The notes under the pieces are model-generated. The model had not been told where the DNA came from and made no database searches. It worked only from the letters and a program-made list of their open reading frames with translations. The position numbers and the translations under genes were made by a program. Of a stretch of 44,315 nt of DNA, positions 1 to 8,413 are shown in pieces; the stretch's first letter is position 1; each line of letters starts with the position of its first letter. The stretch comes from an uncultured Desulfosporosinus sp. (GTDB lineage Bacteria > Bacillota > Desulfitobacteriia > Desulfitobacteriales > Desulfitobacteriaceae), in the NCBI GenBank assembly GCA_927405585.1, contig CAKMJS010000092.1:1-44315 (forward strand), in the 5' to 3' direction.

Positions 1-1
1 T

Positions 2-2257
2 TTGCATGGCGATTGGCAGTTAAAGGAATCTGCCATAGACGAATTCATGAGGGAAGAATGGTTAGACAAACAAGTAGATCCAGCTCGAGCGGAGGAGCTG
101 ACCCGGCTTTTCGTCCGAAAGATACTAGCCGGTATTCCCAATCCCGCTGTAATCAAAGATCAACATAGTAATTTTGTCTACTGCAACTCGGCATTTTATC
201 AAACGTTTGGATTTTCAGAAGAGGATGTTATTGGCAGACAGATGCTTAGCACTATCGATCAGGAGTTAACCGATAGAATAATCGATCAGGATTCGGACCT
301 TCTAAATGGATTACCTGGGCTTGTTAAAGAGCTGAAAATTGACATAGGGTCAAGCGAAGATAGTTCCTTATTATTTAACAAGACGGTAATTCGAGATGGT
401 CAGAACGAAGCAATTGCGATCATAGAGGTAATGACCGATACTTCGATGCACCAGTACATCAATCAAACATTGCAGCGCTATCATCTGATCTTAAATTTTT
501 CTCGGGATGTCATCCTGCTAATCCGGCCTGATGATGGCCAGATATTAGAGTCGAATGTAATGGCATCTGAACTATACGGGTATTCACTGACCGAATTACG
601 AGCTATGTCAATTTATGATTTACGAGAGAGTGGTACAGTTAAACCTATTCATGAGCAAATGAATAAAGCTATTGGCAAGGGCAATCAATTTACCTCGATG
701 CATCGGAGTAAAGACGGAACCATTATTCCTGTGCTGATTCATTCAGGAGGAACAGAAATTGACGGGAAGTCAGTTTTGGTCAGCATTATCAGAGATATTC
801 GCGATTGGGTGAAGGTGTCGGATGATCTTAAGCGACACAACGATTACCTAACGATTCTCCACGAGACGACGCTGTCACTTATTAACCATCTCGACTTACA
901 AGATTTACTGACTAAGATTGTCGCAAGGGCAGCTGATCTCTTCAAGACGCCCCATGCATTTCTATTTTTGGTGGACGAAAACGGAGAACGAATGTCGATG
1001 AGGGTAGGCACCGGAATATGTGCAGCACATATAGGCATGGTGCGAATACCGAGTGAAGGCGTCGTGGGTATCGCTTGGCAGACCGGTCAACCTTTCTGTG
1101 TACAACAGTATAACATGTGGAATCAACATCTTGAGATACCTGGAGAAGAAGGTGAATATGCAGTTCTAGGGGTACCCCTTAAGTTAATGGAAAACGTTAT
1201 CGGGGTATTCGGGATTCTAGGCAGTGATAGCGCCCAGCAGTTTTCACCGGAAGATATCCAGCTGGTACAGGGCTTTATCGAGTTAGCGTCGTTGGCGATT
1301 AATAATGCTTCGCTTTATGATACTATCCAACACGACGTAACCCAACGCAAACAGATGGAGGAAGAACTGCTCAGAAACAATTCGGCCTTAACACAGGCCT
1401 TGGATGTACTTAAGAGCACTCAATCCAACTTGATTCAGCATGAGAAATTTGCCGGAATTGGGCAACTGGCTGCCGGTGTTGCTCATGAGATCAACAACCC
1501 TCTAGGTTTTGTCCTAAGTAACTTTGAAACCTTGCAAAAATATACAGGCCGTCTGTCGGACATGGTGAAGACTTACCGTGAATTGCATAAACAGGTACTG
1601 GAAGAGCAGATACCCAGTTTACAGGATCGTGCTCAACAAATTTTTGTTTTGGAGAAACAGAAAAAACTAGATTATGTTTTAGACGACCTAGAGCCTATTT
1701 TTGGAGAAACGGCAGAGGGTCTTAGTCGTGTCAGTAATATCGTTAAAGCCTTACGTCTCTTCTCACGCGTAGACCAGCAAGGTAATTATGAAGAGTATGA
1801 CATGAATGAAGGTATCCGAAACTCACTGACAGTTGCTCGAAATGAGATTAAATACGTCGCTGAAGTCACGGAAAACCTTACTAAATTACCCTCTATCAAG
1901 GCTATGAGCGGTCAGATTAACCAAGTGTTGCTCAATATCCTGATCAACGCCGCACACTCTATAAAAGCCAACGGTTCGCAAGTTCTCGGAATGATTACGG
2001 TTAGCACCTATGCGGATGACCGATTTGTCTATTGTTCGATTGCCGATAGTGGAATCGGTATACCGGAAAATATAAGGAATAACATTTTTGACCCCTTTTT
2101 CACAACAAAACCCATCGGACAAGGTACAGGCTTGGGTCTGAGTATTTCATACGACATTATTGTAAACAAACATCAAGGAGAAATCCTGCTCGAAAGCGAA
2201 GTGGGTAAAGGCAGTACCTTCATTATTAAACTGCCGGTCGACCGACTGGTAGTTTAA
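2..2257 (+). CDS. PAS-PAS-GAF sensor histidine kinase (5' end probably outside window)
   Basis: Soluble sensor kinase with no membrane segment in the visible part. Two PAS-like regions (about residues 40-150 and 160-270) are followed by a GAF domain (about 290-440) and a short coiled coil. A HisKA helix carries the phospho-acceptor His in GVAHEINNP (about residue 495). The HATPase domain has the N box (NILINAAHS), G1 box (DSGIGIP), F box (DPFFTT) and G2 box (GTGLGLS). The frame is open to the left edge and the first visible start codon (TTG) has no ribosome site, so the true start is probably upstream of the window. The next two genes are receiver proteins on the same strand, which fits a cytoplasmic phosphorelay. 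Family is certain; the signal is unknown. Confidence 0.9.
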   Translation: MHGDWQLKESAIDEFMREEWLDKQVDPARAEELTRLFVRKILAGIPNPAVIKDQHSNFVYCNSAFYQTFGFSEEDVIGRQMLSTIDQELTDRIIDQDSDLLNGLPGLVKELKIDIGSSEDSSLLFNKTVIRDGQNEAIAIIEVMTDTSMHQYINQTLQRYHLILNFSRDVILLIRPDDGQILESNVMASELYGYSLTELRAMSIYDLRESGTVKPIHEQMNKAIGKGNQFTSMHRSKDGTIIPVLIHSGGTEIDGKSVLVSIIRDIRDWVKVSDDLKRHNDYLTILHETTLSLINHLDLQDLLTKIVARAADLFKTPHAFLFLVDENGERMSMRVGTGICAAHIGMVRIPSEGVVGIAWQTGQPFCVQQYNMWNQHLEIPGEEGEYAVLGVPLKLMENVIGVFGILGSDSAQQFSPEDIQLVQGFIELASLAINNASLYDTIQHDVTQRKQMEEELLRNNSALTQALDVLKSTQSNLIQHEKFAGIGQLAAGVAHEINNPLGFVLSNFETLQKYTGRLSDMVKTYRELHKQVLEEQIPSLQDRAQQIFVLEKQKKLDYVLDDLEPIFGETAEGLSRVSNIVKALRLFSRVDQQGNYEEYDMNEGIRNSLTVARNEIKYVAEVTENLTKLPSIKAMSGQINQVLLNILINAAHSIKANGSQVLGMITVSTYADDRFVYCSIADSGIGIPENIRNNIFDPFFTTKPIGQGTGLGLSISYDIIVNKHQGEILLESEVGKGSTFIIKLPVDRLVV

Positions 2258-2311
2258 TGGGTTGTCAAAGGGGGCATGATCGGGTAATCTGTGATAAAGG
2301 AGTGCAGACTG

Positions 2312-3496
2312 ATGGGGCTACGGATTCTCTTTGTTGACGATGAATGTTCAATTTTAAAATCGCTGAAACGACTATTCTTTGACTCCGACTACGAGATTTT
2401 TACTGCTGAGAGTGGTGAAGGCGGCTTACAAATTCTCGCAGACTATCCTGTCGATGTCGTGATGTCGGATATGCGTATGCCGGGGATGGATGGACACCAG
2501 TTTCTAAAAACGGTTAAAGACCGTTACCCGAGTACGACTAGATTGATACTGAGCGGATATGCAGATGAGAAAGAAATTCTGAATAGCCTCATTGATGGTT
2601 CAAGCAACTTTTATATGTTAAAACCGTGGGATAGCAATGATCTTTTCGAAAAGATTGCCAAGGTGTATGAAGCAAGGAAGATTTTTGCTAATCCTGCCTT
2701 GTTGAACATCGCCAATGGCCTAGAAAATCTAGCGCTTATCATTGGCCTATATGAATCGGTCAGTCGGCTTATTGACCAAGATGCTGCAGCAAGTACGATC
2801 GCGAGGGTCATCGAAACCGATGGGGCTGTTACGGCGGCTGTTCTCCGGATTGTGAACTCGGCGTGTTATAATGTGAAGACGGGCTCAGTAGCGAAGGCAA
2901 TAACCTTTCTGGGGTTACCAGCCATCAAATCGATCATCTTATCGTGCAGCGTATCAAAATCTGTCAATATACGAGTGCCTCCTCTCAGTATCAAATGCTT
3001 GAACAATCACGCTACTCTTACCAACTATTACATGGCACAGATTTACGGAGAGTTGCTACACAAGCAATTGCCAGATAATCTTGGCACAGCAGGGCTGCTT
3101 CATGATTTAGGGTTTGTTTTGTGCCTTCATTATTTCCCGGATCGATATAAGCTCATACTAGAAGAGTACTTGAAACAGCCACACGAAAGTCTGGCAACCA
3201 TAGAAAAAGAATATGCGGGCTTCAGTCATGATGAATTAGGGGGTTATTTACTGAATTGGTGGGGTATCCCCTACCCAATTGCGGAATGTGCATTATTTCA
3301 TGATACGCCACTACATAGTGCGATCATTAATAAAGAGGCAGTGGCCTCAGTTCATATCGCCAGTCATTACGCTTGGAAATCGGTAGCTCCAAGTTTAGCA
3401 AGAAGTTTGGATGAGGGAGTTTTCCCAGTGCTAGGGATTAGACGGCCGGATTGCGAAAGGCTCTTCATCAAAGAAATAACTAACGCAGGTGATTGA
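2312..3496 (+). CDS. Response regulator with HDOD output domain
   Basis: An N-terminal receiver domain (about residues 1-125) has the acidic pair in FVDDE, the phospho-acceptor Asp in MSDMRMPGMDG and the Lys in KPWD. The rest is an HDOD domain (about 130-330), a catalytically uncertain relative of HD phosphohydrolases used in signalling; an HD dipeptide is visible in LLHDLGF. I chose ATG at 2312 over GTG at 2291 because AAGGAG lies just upstream of it and the protein then begins directly with the receiver strand (MGLRILFVDDE). It lies 54 bp after the kinase gene and overlaps or abuts the next receiver gene, so the three are probably one operon. The HDOD target cannot be told from the sequence. 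Confidence 0.88.
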   Translation: MGLRILFVDDECSILKSLKRLFFDSDYEIFTAESGEGGLQILADYPVDVVMSDMRMPGMDGHQFLKTVKDRYPSTTRLILSGYADEKEILNSLIDGSSNFYMLKPWDSNDLFEKIAKVYEARKIFANPALLNIANGLENLALIIGLYESVSRLIDQDAAASTIARVIETDGAVTAAVLRIVNSACYNVKTGSVAKAITFLGLPAIKSIILSCSVSKSVNIRVPPLSIKCLNNHATLTNYYMAQIYGELLHKQLPDNLGTAGLLHDLGFVLCLHYFPDRYKLILEEYLKQPHESLATIEKEYAGFSHDELGGYLLNWWGIPYPIAECALFHDTPLHSAIINKEAVASVHIASHYAWKSVAPSLARSLDEGVFPVLGIRRPDCERLFIKEITNAGD

Positions 3497-3497
3497 A

Positions 3498-4541
3498 TTG
3501 GCTAAAAACACAGTCCTTTTTGTGGATGATGAACTTAATATTCTTGCTTCAATCCGCCGAGCGACCATAGATGAAGACTTCACAGCTTTTTTTGCTAGCA
3601 GTGGAGGAGAGGCGCTGAAGATCTTCGAAGAGCGCGAAATCAGCGTCATCGTAACCGATATGCGGATGCCCGAAATGAACGGACTAACATTGCTTAAAAC
3701 TATTCGCGAGAAATATCCCAATACTGTCAGGATTGTTCTATCCGGTTACACTCAGCTATCCCAAGTCTTAGCGACGGTGAACCAAGGCGATATCTTTCAC
3801 TTCATCCCGAAACCTTGGAACATGGAAGAGGAACTGCTGACAACTGTACGCCGCGGGATTGAGCACTATAATCTTGCGGCTGAACGTGACAGACTACAGG
3901 CCGGACTTGCTCAAAAAAATCAAGCTTATCAGAGTATATTCCGGGCAATGGAACAGAAGCTGGCAAACGAGAAGAAGGATTTGGCTAGCTTAAGGCGCAT
4001 AAATCACTGGATAGGTGCATTTGGGCAAAAACACCTCGAAGCGGGTAGTGGGCATTCTAACGATATGACCGCGACCGTCAAAGGCTATTTCGATCTGTTC
4101 GGGGAATTGCAGCGCCTATACTTAGATATTCTGCCAACGGTAGTCGAAACCAAGTCAACGAAAACGATGCTTAGCGATGTAACCAAAGCAGGTCTAGGAC
4201 ACATGCAGATCCATATCAACAAAAAAAATTCAGATCTGGAGCTCTCGGGGTATCATGGATTTTTAATGATGATCTGCAGCGCGATTGTCTATCTATCTGG
4301 GGCTAATGCGAAGGAAAGTGCGTACTGCGTCATGACAGTCATTGCTGAGGATGCGGAGGCTGCGATCGTGGACCTTACTATTGGACTGCAATTAATTAAG
4401 CCTTCAGTAGATGAACAAATCAGGATAAAAATCGGATGCTCGCTTCTTAACGCAATGGGTGAAGCCTATGACATAAAAGTACTGCCCAAGCTAATTGGAG
4501 GAGACGTAGTGGCCGTCCAAGTGTTATGGAAGGCATTATAA
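3498..4541 (+). CDS. Response regulator with unrecognised C-terminal domain
   Basis: The receiver domain (about residues 1-125) has the acidic pair in FVDDE, the Asp in VTDMRMPEMNG, the switch Ser in VLSGYT and the Lys in KPWN. A helical linker (about 130-175) leads to a C-terminal half of about 170 residues that I cannot assign. Its layout (long helices, then alternating strands and a glycine-rich end) could be a degenerate kinase-like ATPase fold, but no N, G1 or G2 box is visible. TTG at 3498 has AGGTGA five bases upstream, so it is preferred to GTG at 3489, which would overlap the HDOD gene by 8 bp. Tight packing suggests translational coupling with the preceding gene. Confidence 0.82.
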   Translation: MAKNTVLFVDDELNILASIRRATIDEDFTAFFASSGGEALKIFEEREISVIVTDMRMPEMNGLTLLKTIREKYPNTVRIVLSGYTQLSQVLATVNQGDIFHFIPKPWNMEEELLTTVRRGIEHYNLAAERDRLQAGLAQKNQAYQSIFRAMEQKLANEKKDLASLRRINHWIGAFGQKHLEAGSGHSNDMTATVKGYFDLFGELQRLYLDILPTVVETKSTKTMLSDVTKAGLGHMQIHINKKNSDLELSGYHGFLMMICSAIVYLSGANAKESAYCVMTVIAEDAEAAIVDLTIGLQLIKPSVDEQIRIKIGCSLLNAMGEAYDIKVLPKLIGGDVVAVQVLWKAL

Positions 4542-4740
4542 GACGTGGGAAGAACAAAAAGCCGTGAGTCCACTTTGCAGACCTGTTTGTCAAAATGTTA
4601 TCGGAAAGTCCGAGATTGGGGTCGGAATGCACGGAAAACGTAGGCAGACATGCTTCCTTAAAAAGGAAAGTCATGATAAACTAATTGGGAATTGTCTTCT
4701 GGGACAAAGAAAAAATAGTTTTTTAGGAGGAGGATACATT

Positions 4741-4929
4741 ATGATTGCCGAAGTGAACCAAGAAGAGTGCATCGGGTGTGAATCATGCCCTGAATTCTGC
4801 CCGGAGGTGTTTAAGATGGGGGCTGACGGGTTAGCCATAGCTTATACAGACCCAGTTCCTCCTGAGTGTGAGGCAGCTGCCCAAGAGGCTGCCGAGGGCT
4901 GCCCAACACACTGTATCTCCATTAAATAG
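4741..4929 (+). CDS. Small [4Fe-4S] ferredoxin
   Basis: A 62-residue protein with the Cys cluster CIGCESCPEFCP (residues 10-21) and a C-terminal GCP motif, the pattern of short mono-cluster ferredoxins resembling Desulfovibrio africanus ferredoxin I. It would carry low-potential electrons in the cytoplasm. The start ATG is fixed by a strong TTAGGAGGAGG site; an upstream in-frame extension to 4564 has no comparable site and no ferredoxin-like content. It is a single-gene unit: 199 bp separate it from the regulator genes and a rho-independent terminator follows. An extra Cys (GCPTHC) near the C-terminus is slightly unusual. Its redox partner is unknown. Confidence 0.9.
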   Translation: MIAEVNQEECIGCESCPEFCPEVFKMGADGLAIAYTDPVPPECEAAAQEAAEGCPTHCISIK

Positions 4930-4996
4930 TGGTGGATTGACAGATAAAAAAGACTATTCGGCTGAATGTTTCCCATTGGTCTTCTAAGGACAGTAT

Positions 4997-5021
4997 CGCC
5001 TGAATTTTCGGGCGTTTTTTT
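4997..5021 (+). terminator. Rho-independent terminator after the ferredoxin gene
   Basis: A 7-bp stem (CGCCTGA with TCGGGCG, one G-T pair) has a 4-base loop and is followed by seven T residues. It separates the ferredoxin from the CoA-transferase genes. Confidence 0.85.
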
Positions 5022-5057
5022 ATACCACTGTAGGCACTGTTAAAACAATGTTGTGTT

Positions 5058-5073
5058 GGCATAGTAATTGCAT
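5058..5073 (+). promoter_or_regulatory. Sigma-54 (-24/-12) promoter for atoDA
   Basis: TGGCATAGTAATTGCA has the invariant GG and GC separated by exactly ten bases, close to the TGGCAC-N5-TTGCA consensus. It lies about 50 bp before atoD. The nearby sigma-54 activator AtoC is the likely regulator, by analogy with the E. coli ato genes. No matching enhancer pair was seen just upstream. Confidence 0.75.
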
Positions 5074-5122
5074 CTTATGCATAGAGACAAGACGGAGGGC
5101 TAAGGGAGGTTGAAATAACAAT

Positions 5123-5797
5123 ATGACCAAAGTAATAGGTGTTGAAGACGCGATCCGTAAGATTGAGAATGGAATGACTATCATGGTCGGAGGGTTTATT
5201 GGGTGTGGAGCTCCAGGTCAATTGCTGGAAGAGGTCTATGGAAAGGAAGTCAAGGATCTTACCCTGATCGCTAATGATACAGGTATCCTCGGAGATGCAT
5301 TGTCTCAACTCATCGTGCATCGCTGCGTTAGTAAGCTCATTGCAACCCACATAGGTACGAACAAAGAAACCGGAAGGCAAATGTCAGCCGGTGAGCTGGA
5401 AGTTAATTTAGTACCCCAAGGGACGTTAGTCGAGCAGATTCGGGCAGCAGGTGCGGGATTAGGAGGAATTTTGACTCCCACTGGGATTGGGACGATCGTG
5501 GAGGAAGGAAAGCAGAAGCTGGTCATCAATGGTACAGAGTATCTTCTCGAACTCCCTATTCGTGCTAATGTAGCCTTATTAAATGCCTACAAAGCAGATA
5601 AAGCAGGAAATCTTGTCTATCGTCGTGCCGCTCGCAATTTTAATCCAGTTATGGCAATGGCCGCAGACCTTGTAATTGCTCAAGTGGATCATATCGTGGA
5701 AGTTGGAGATATCGACCCGGATGAAGTGATGACCCCTGGAATATTCGTAGATTATTTGGTGCAGAAACAGCCGCGGGGGGTGACAAACCTTGGATAA
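5123..5797 (+). CDS. atoD: Acetate/butyrate-acetoacetate CoA-transferase subunit A
   Basis: Family I CoA-transferase alpha subunit of 224 residues, the usual length for AtoD/CtfA/ScoA. The N-terminal glycine-rich CoA-binding strand (MVGGFIGCGAPGQL, about residues 20-34) and the later GTEYLLELP and GNLVYRRAARNFNP segments are typical. With AtoA it moves CoA between an acyl-CoA and a free acid (acetoacetate, butyrate or acetate) in the cytoplasm. The start ATG follows GGGAGG. The gene overlaps atoA by 8 bp if atoA uses TTG 5790, so the subunits are probably translationally coupled. A sigma-54 promoter lies upstream, and the AtoSC-type regulators and AtoE permease nearby point to short-chain fatty acid use. 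The exact substrate cannot be fixed from sequence. Confidence 0.9.
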   Translation: MTKVIGVEDAIRKIENGMTIMVGGFIGCGAPGQLLEEVYGKEVKDLTLIANDTGILGDALSQLIVHRCVSKLIATHIGTNKETGRQMSAGELEVNLVPQGTLVEQIRAAGAGLGGILTPTGIGTIVEEGKQKLVINGTEYLLELPIRANVALLNAYKADKAGNLVYRRAARNFNPVMAMAADLVIAQVDHIVEVGDIDPDEVMTPGIFVDYLVQKQPRGVTNLG

Positions 5798-6431
5798 GGA
5801 AGCAAGAATGGATTGGCTGGTTAAACGAGTGGCTCAAGAATTCAAATCTGGAGATGTCGTCAATTTAGGGATAGGAATCCCAACAAAGGTTGCTAACGCC
5901 CTCCCGGAAGGGATAGAAATTATCCTTCAGTCTGAAAACGGTTATATGGGTGTTGGTCCAGCACCGGAAGCAGGAAATGAAGACCCGGACACGGTGAATG
6001 CTGGTGGGCAATATGCGACCATCTTACCGGGTGGTTGCTGCTTTGATAGCGCTACATCCTTCGCTATCATTCGAGGAGGTCATGTGGATGCTACCGTGTT
6101 AGGAGCACTGCAGGTTGATGAAGAAGGAAATTTAGCTAGCTGGATGATTCCAGGCAAGATGGTGCCTGGGATGGGTGGAGCAATGGACCTGGTCGTCGGT
6201 GCGCGACGCGTGATTGTAGCCATGGAGCATGCTACCAAAAATGGTGGCCTGAAAATTCTAAAGAAGTGCGACTTACCGTTGACAGCTGCAAAACAGGTTA
6301 ATCTGATTGTCACGGAGATGGGGGTTATCGAAGTGACCTCCAAGGGTTTGGTGCTTAAAGAAATCGCGCCGGGCTTAACTTTTGAGGAAGTACAAGCCTG
6401 TACAGAGCCAATACTGTACTTACCGGAATAA
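5790..6431 (+). CDS. atoA: Acetate/butyrate-acetoacetate CoA-transferase subunit B
   Basis: Family I CoA-transferase beta subunit of 213 residues. The catalytic Glu that forms the CoA thioester is in QSENG (residue 49 from the TTG start). NLGIGIPTKVA, GGHVDATVLGALQVDEEGN and PGKMVPGMGGAMDLV are hallmark segments of AtoA/CtfB. Two starts are possible. TTG 5790 gives an N-terminus of family length and an 8-bp overlap with atoD; ATG 5808 has AAGGA upstream and would give 207 residues. No thiolase gene follows, unlike E. coli atoDAEB. A perfect hairpin after the stop ends transcription. Confidence 0.9.
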   Translation: MDKEARMDWLVKRVAQEFKSGDVVNLGIGIPTKVANALPEGIEIILQSENGYMGVGPAPEAGNEDPDTVNAGGQYATILPGGCCFDSATSFAIIRGGHVDATVLGALQVDEEGNLASWMIPGKMVPGMGGAMDLVVGARRVIVAMEHATKNGGLKILKKCDLPLTAAKQVNLIVTEMGVIEVTSKGLVLKEIAPGLTFEEVQACTEPILYLPE

Positions 6432-6454
6432 GTTTTAGTTTGATCGTTAGTTGA

Positions 6455-6490
6455 CCGATTTAGCCGATTTAGCTTGATTTATCCGATTTA
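6455..6490. repeat. Degenerate 9-bp tandem repeat, CCGATTTA units
   Basis: Three exact CCGATTTA units and one variant (CTTGATTTA) follow one another with a period of about nine bases between the atoA stop and its terminator. There is no obvious role; slippage is a simple explanation. Confidence 0.6.
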
Positions 6491-6502
6491 ACCGAGTTCA
6501 AT

Positions 6503-6540
6503 AAAAACTCCGTAACACATTGACGTGCTGCGGAGTTTTT
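6503..6540. terminator. Bidirectional terminator between atoA and atoE
   Basis: Ten-base perfect arms (AAAAACTCCG with CGGAGTTTTT) enclose an 18-base loop. The A-run on one side and T-run on the other let it serve both convergent genes. Confidence 0.88.
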
Positions 6541-6598
6541 GGTTTAAGTGATGATGATTGTGATTGTGATTAGAGCTGGGGCTGGGGCCTCAATCTCT

Positions 6599-7960
6599 TT
6601 AGATTAACCGAAAAATCAACAACCCAGCGCTAAAGACCACGCCTGACCAAATGAGGGCCATTACGCAATAACCCATAATATCTCGGACGTTGAGTTTGGC
6701 AATAGCGAGCAGAGGTAAAGCCCAAAACGGCTGGATCATGTTGGTCCATTGGTCGCCATAAGCTATACTCATCGCGACAGTAGCAGGATCAACACCAAGT
6801 TTTATCGCAGCAGGAATGTTAATTGGTCCTTGAACAATCCACTGGCCTCCACCGGACGGGACAAATATATTAATTATTCCGCCAGCTAGGAACGTAAATA
6901 AAGGGAAGGTAATCTCGTTGGAAAACGAAACAAAACCATTGGCTATGATGGCTGCCAAGCCGGATGTTACCATGATTCCTTGAATTCCTCCATAGAGAGG
7001 GAACTGCAACGCGATGCCTCCGGCACCTTTGATCGCTTCATTGACAGCACGGACATAATTAATGGGTCTAAGATGGAGTATCACGCCAAGAATTAAGAAA
7101 ATGAAGATGACGATATTCAGATTAAGGTCAAAGCCTTTCATAGCAAAATGACGGACCAGATAAATCACACCGCCAAGGGCAAAGAGCATATTGACGATGA
7201 TCGAGTTTTCTAGCCGGCTCGCAAAAGTTGGGCCTGTCGATGCGAGTTGAAGTTCTGTGGTGGCTGCCAATTGGGCTTTGGCCTCCTCGGCAGCCACGAG
7301 TTCAAGATCAAGCGAAATAATTTCGTCCTGTTTCTTAGATTTAGCTATTAAGTAGAAAAGTACAGGCATTGTAAGAATGACAAACCAAGTGATGACTAAA
7401 TTTTCGACTGAGAAAACTGTGCGCGACATCGGTATGATCCCAGTCAGTTTTTCAACGATGTGTCCTTTAGTAGCCACAGCTAATGGTATGGAACCGGAAA
7501 TTCCTCCGTGCCAAACGACAAAGCCGGCATACCCTCCGGCTACAAGCAAGGGGTAATCGCTCCCCTTAACCTTTTTGCCAAGTTCTCTGGCCAGCAAAGC
7601 AGCCACGACCAAGCCAAAACCCCAACTCACGAAGTTGGCCATCCCGGCGACGAGAACGACTAAGAACGCCGCACCTGCTCCGGTCTTAGGAATGGAGGCA
7701 ACGGATGATAAAATCTTCTTAATCGGAGGACTGGAAGCTAACGAATGTCCTGTAACTAGGATCAGGATCATCTGCATAGCAAAGGTCAGAATACCCCAGA
7801 TCCCATCACCCCACATTCCAATCAACTCCAACGGACCTTTGCCAGTTACGAGCAAAGCAAGAAGATAGGCTATAAAAGTAAGGACAATTGCAAACAAATA
7901 AGCATCCGGTAAGTACCTCTGAACAAGATTAACAAAAAACTTCGACATTCTATTTAACAT
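6599..7960 (-). CDS. atoE: Short-chain fatty acid transporter, AtoE family
   Basis: A 453-residue polytopic membrane protein with about 10-12 hydrophobic segments, matching the length and features of the AtoE family. It has an N-terminal FVNLVQRYLPDAYLFA segment, the conserved VPSGGGQWIVQGP loop (about residue 370) and a QWTNMIQPFWALPLL segment near the end. It would import short-chain fatty acids such as butyrate or acetoacetate for activation by AtoDA. The start ATG is 7 bases after AGGAGG. It is transcribed convergently to atoDA, from a sigma-54 promoter at 8081-8096 with a candidate AtoC enhancer 120-160 bp upstream. A hydrophilic Ala/Glu-rich loop (about residues 225-250) is cytoplasmic or external; I cannot tell which. 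Confidence 0.9.
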   Translation of the reverse strand: MLNRMSKFFVNLVQRYLPDAYLFAIVLTFIAYLLALLVTGKGPLELIGMWGDGIWGILTFAMQMILILVTGHSLASSPPIKKILSSVASIPKTGAGAAFLVVLVAGMANFVSWGFGLVVAALLARELGKKVKGSDYPLLVAGGYAGFVVWHGGISGSIPLAVATKGHIVEKLTGIIPMSRTVFSVENLVITWFVILTMPVLFYLIAKSKKQDEIISLDLELVAAEEAKAQLAATTELQLASTGPTFASRLENSIIVNMLFALGGVIYLVRHFAMKGFDLNLNIVIFIFLILGVILHLRPINYVRAVNEAIKGAGGIALQFPLYGGIQGIMVTSGLAAIIANGFVSFSNEITFPLFTFLAGGIINIFVPSGGGQWIVQGPINIPAAIKLGVDPATVAMSIAYGDQWTNMIQPFWALPLLAIAKLNVRDIMGYCVMALIWSGVVFSAGLLIFRLI

Positions 7961-8080
7961 TGAACAACCTCCTTTTTTCTGTTTTGTTAGGCTTTTTTCT
8001 ATAAATTTAAACCCGCTTCACTATCCACCTCCTGACTAATAGTCAATATATTGGGAATATTCAGCCCATGCTATCTTATA

Positions 8081-8096
8081 TGCAAGACTTATTCCA
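8081..8096 (-). promoter_or_regulatory. Sigma-54 (-24/-12) promoter for atoE
   Basis: On the minus strand the sequence reads TGGAATAAGTCTTGCA, with GG and GC ten bases apart and a full TTGCA -12 element; the -24 half is weaker than consensus. Transcription would start near 8070, giving a leader of about 110 bases. The divergent neighbour is the sigma-54 activator gene atoC. Confidence 0.7.
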
Positions 8097-8212
8097 TTAA
8101 TCATCTCTGAGACTCGGTTGAGCATAATTAGCCATACAATCGTTGAGTTTCGCACTTCACCAGTGACAGAGGGAAACTATACTATGCTTTCGGAGTGGAC
8201 AAAATAATACAA

Positions 8213-8253
8213 GTGTGAACAATTTTGCACCTGTGCTGCGCAATTTCATGCAC
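8213..8253. promoter_or_regulatory. Candidate enhancer pair (UAS) for AtoC
   Basis: Two related imperfect palindromes, GTG-N5-CAATTT-N1-GCAC (8213-8230) and GTG-N5-CAATTT-N3-GCAC (8233-8253), have centres about 21-22 bp apart, two helical turns. They lie 117-157 bp upstream of the atoE -24 element, the normal position for a sigma-54 activator site. Assignment to AtoC is inference. The rest of the 449-bp gap holds nothing else that I recognise. Confidence 0.5.
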
Positions 8254-8380
8254 TAAACTGGATACAAAAGTATATAAAATTGAAACTGTCTCTTTGTTAA
8301 TGGGCAATTTTGAGGCGGGAAGTTATAAAACATAAAGCAATCCCCAGTGAAATTGCAGGTATTTTAACGTCGATATGAGC

Positions 8381-8413
8381 AAAAAAATAGACAGCCAATG
8401 CATTGCTGTCTAT
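8381..8413 (-). terminator. Terminator overlapping the atoC stop codon
   Basis: Nine-base arms (8387-8395 and 8405-8413, ATAGACAGC on plus) are followed on the minus strand by seven T residues. The stem begins inside the atoC stop codon. Confidence 0.85.

Noticed and set aside
4564-4740. N-terminal extension of the ferredoxin
   Set aside because: No ribosome site at its start and no ferredoxin-like sequence, while a very strong site precedes ATG 4741.
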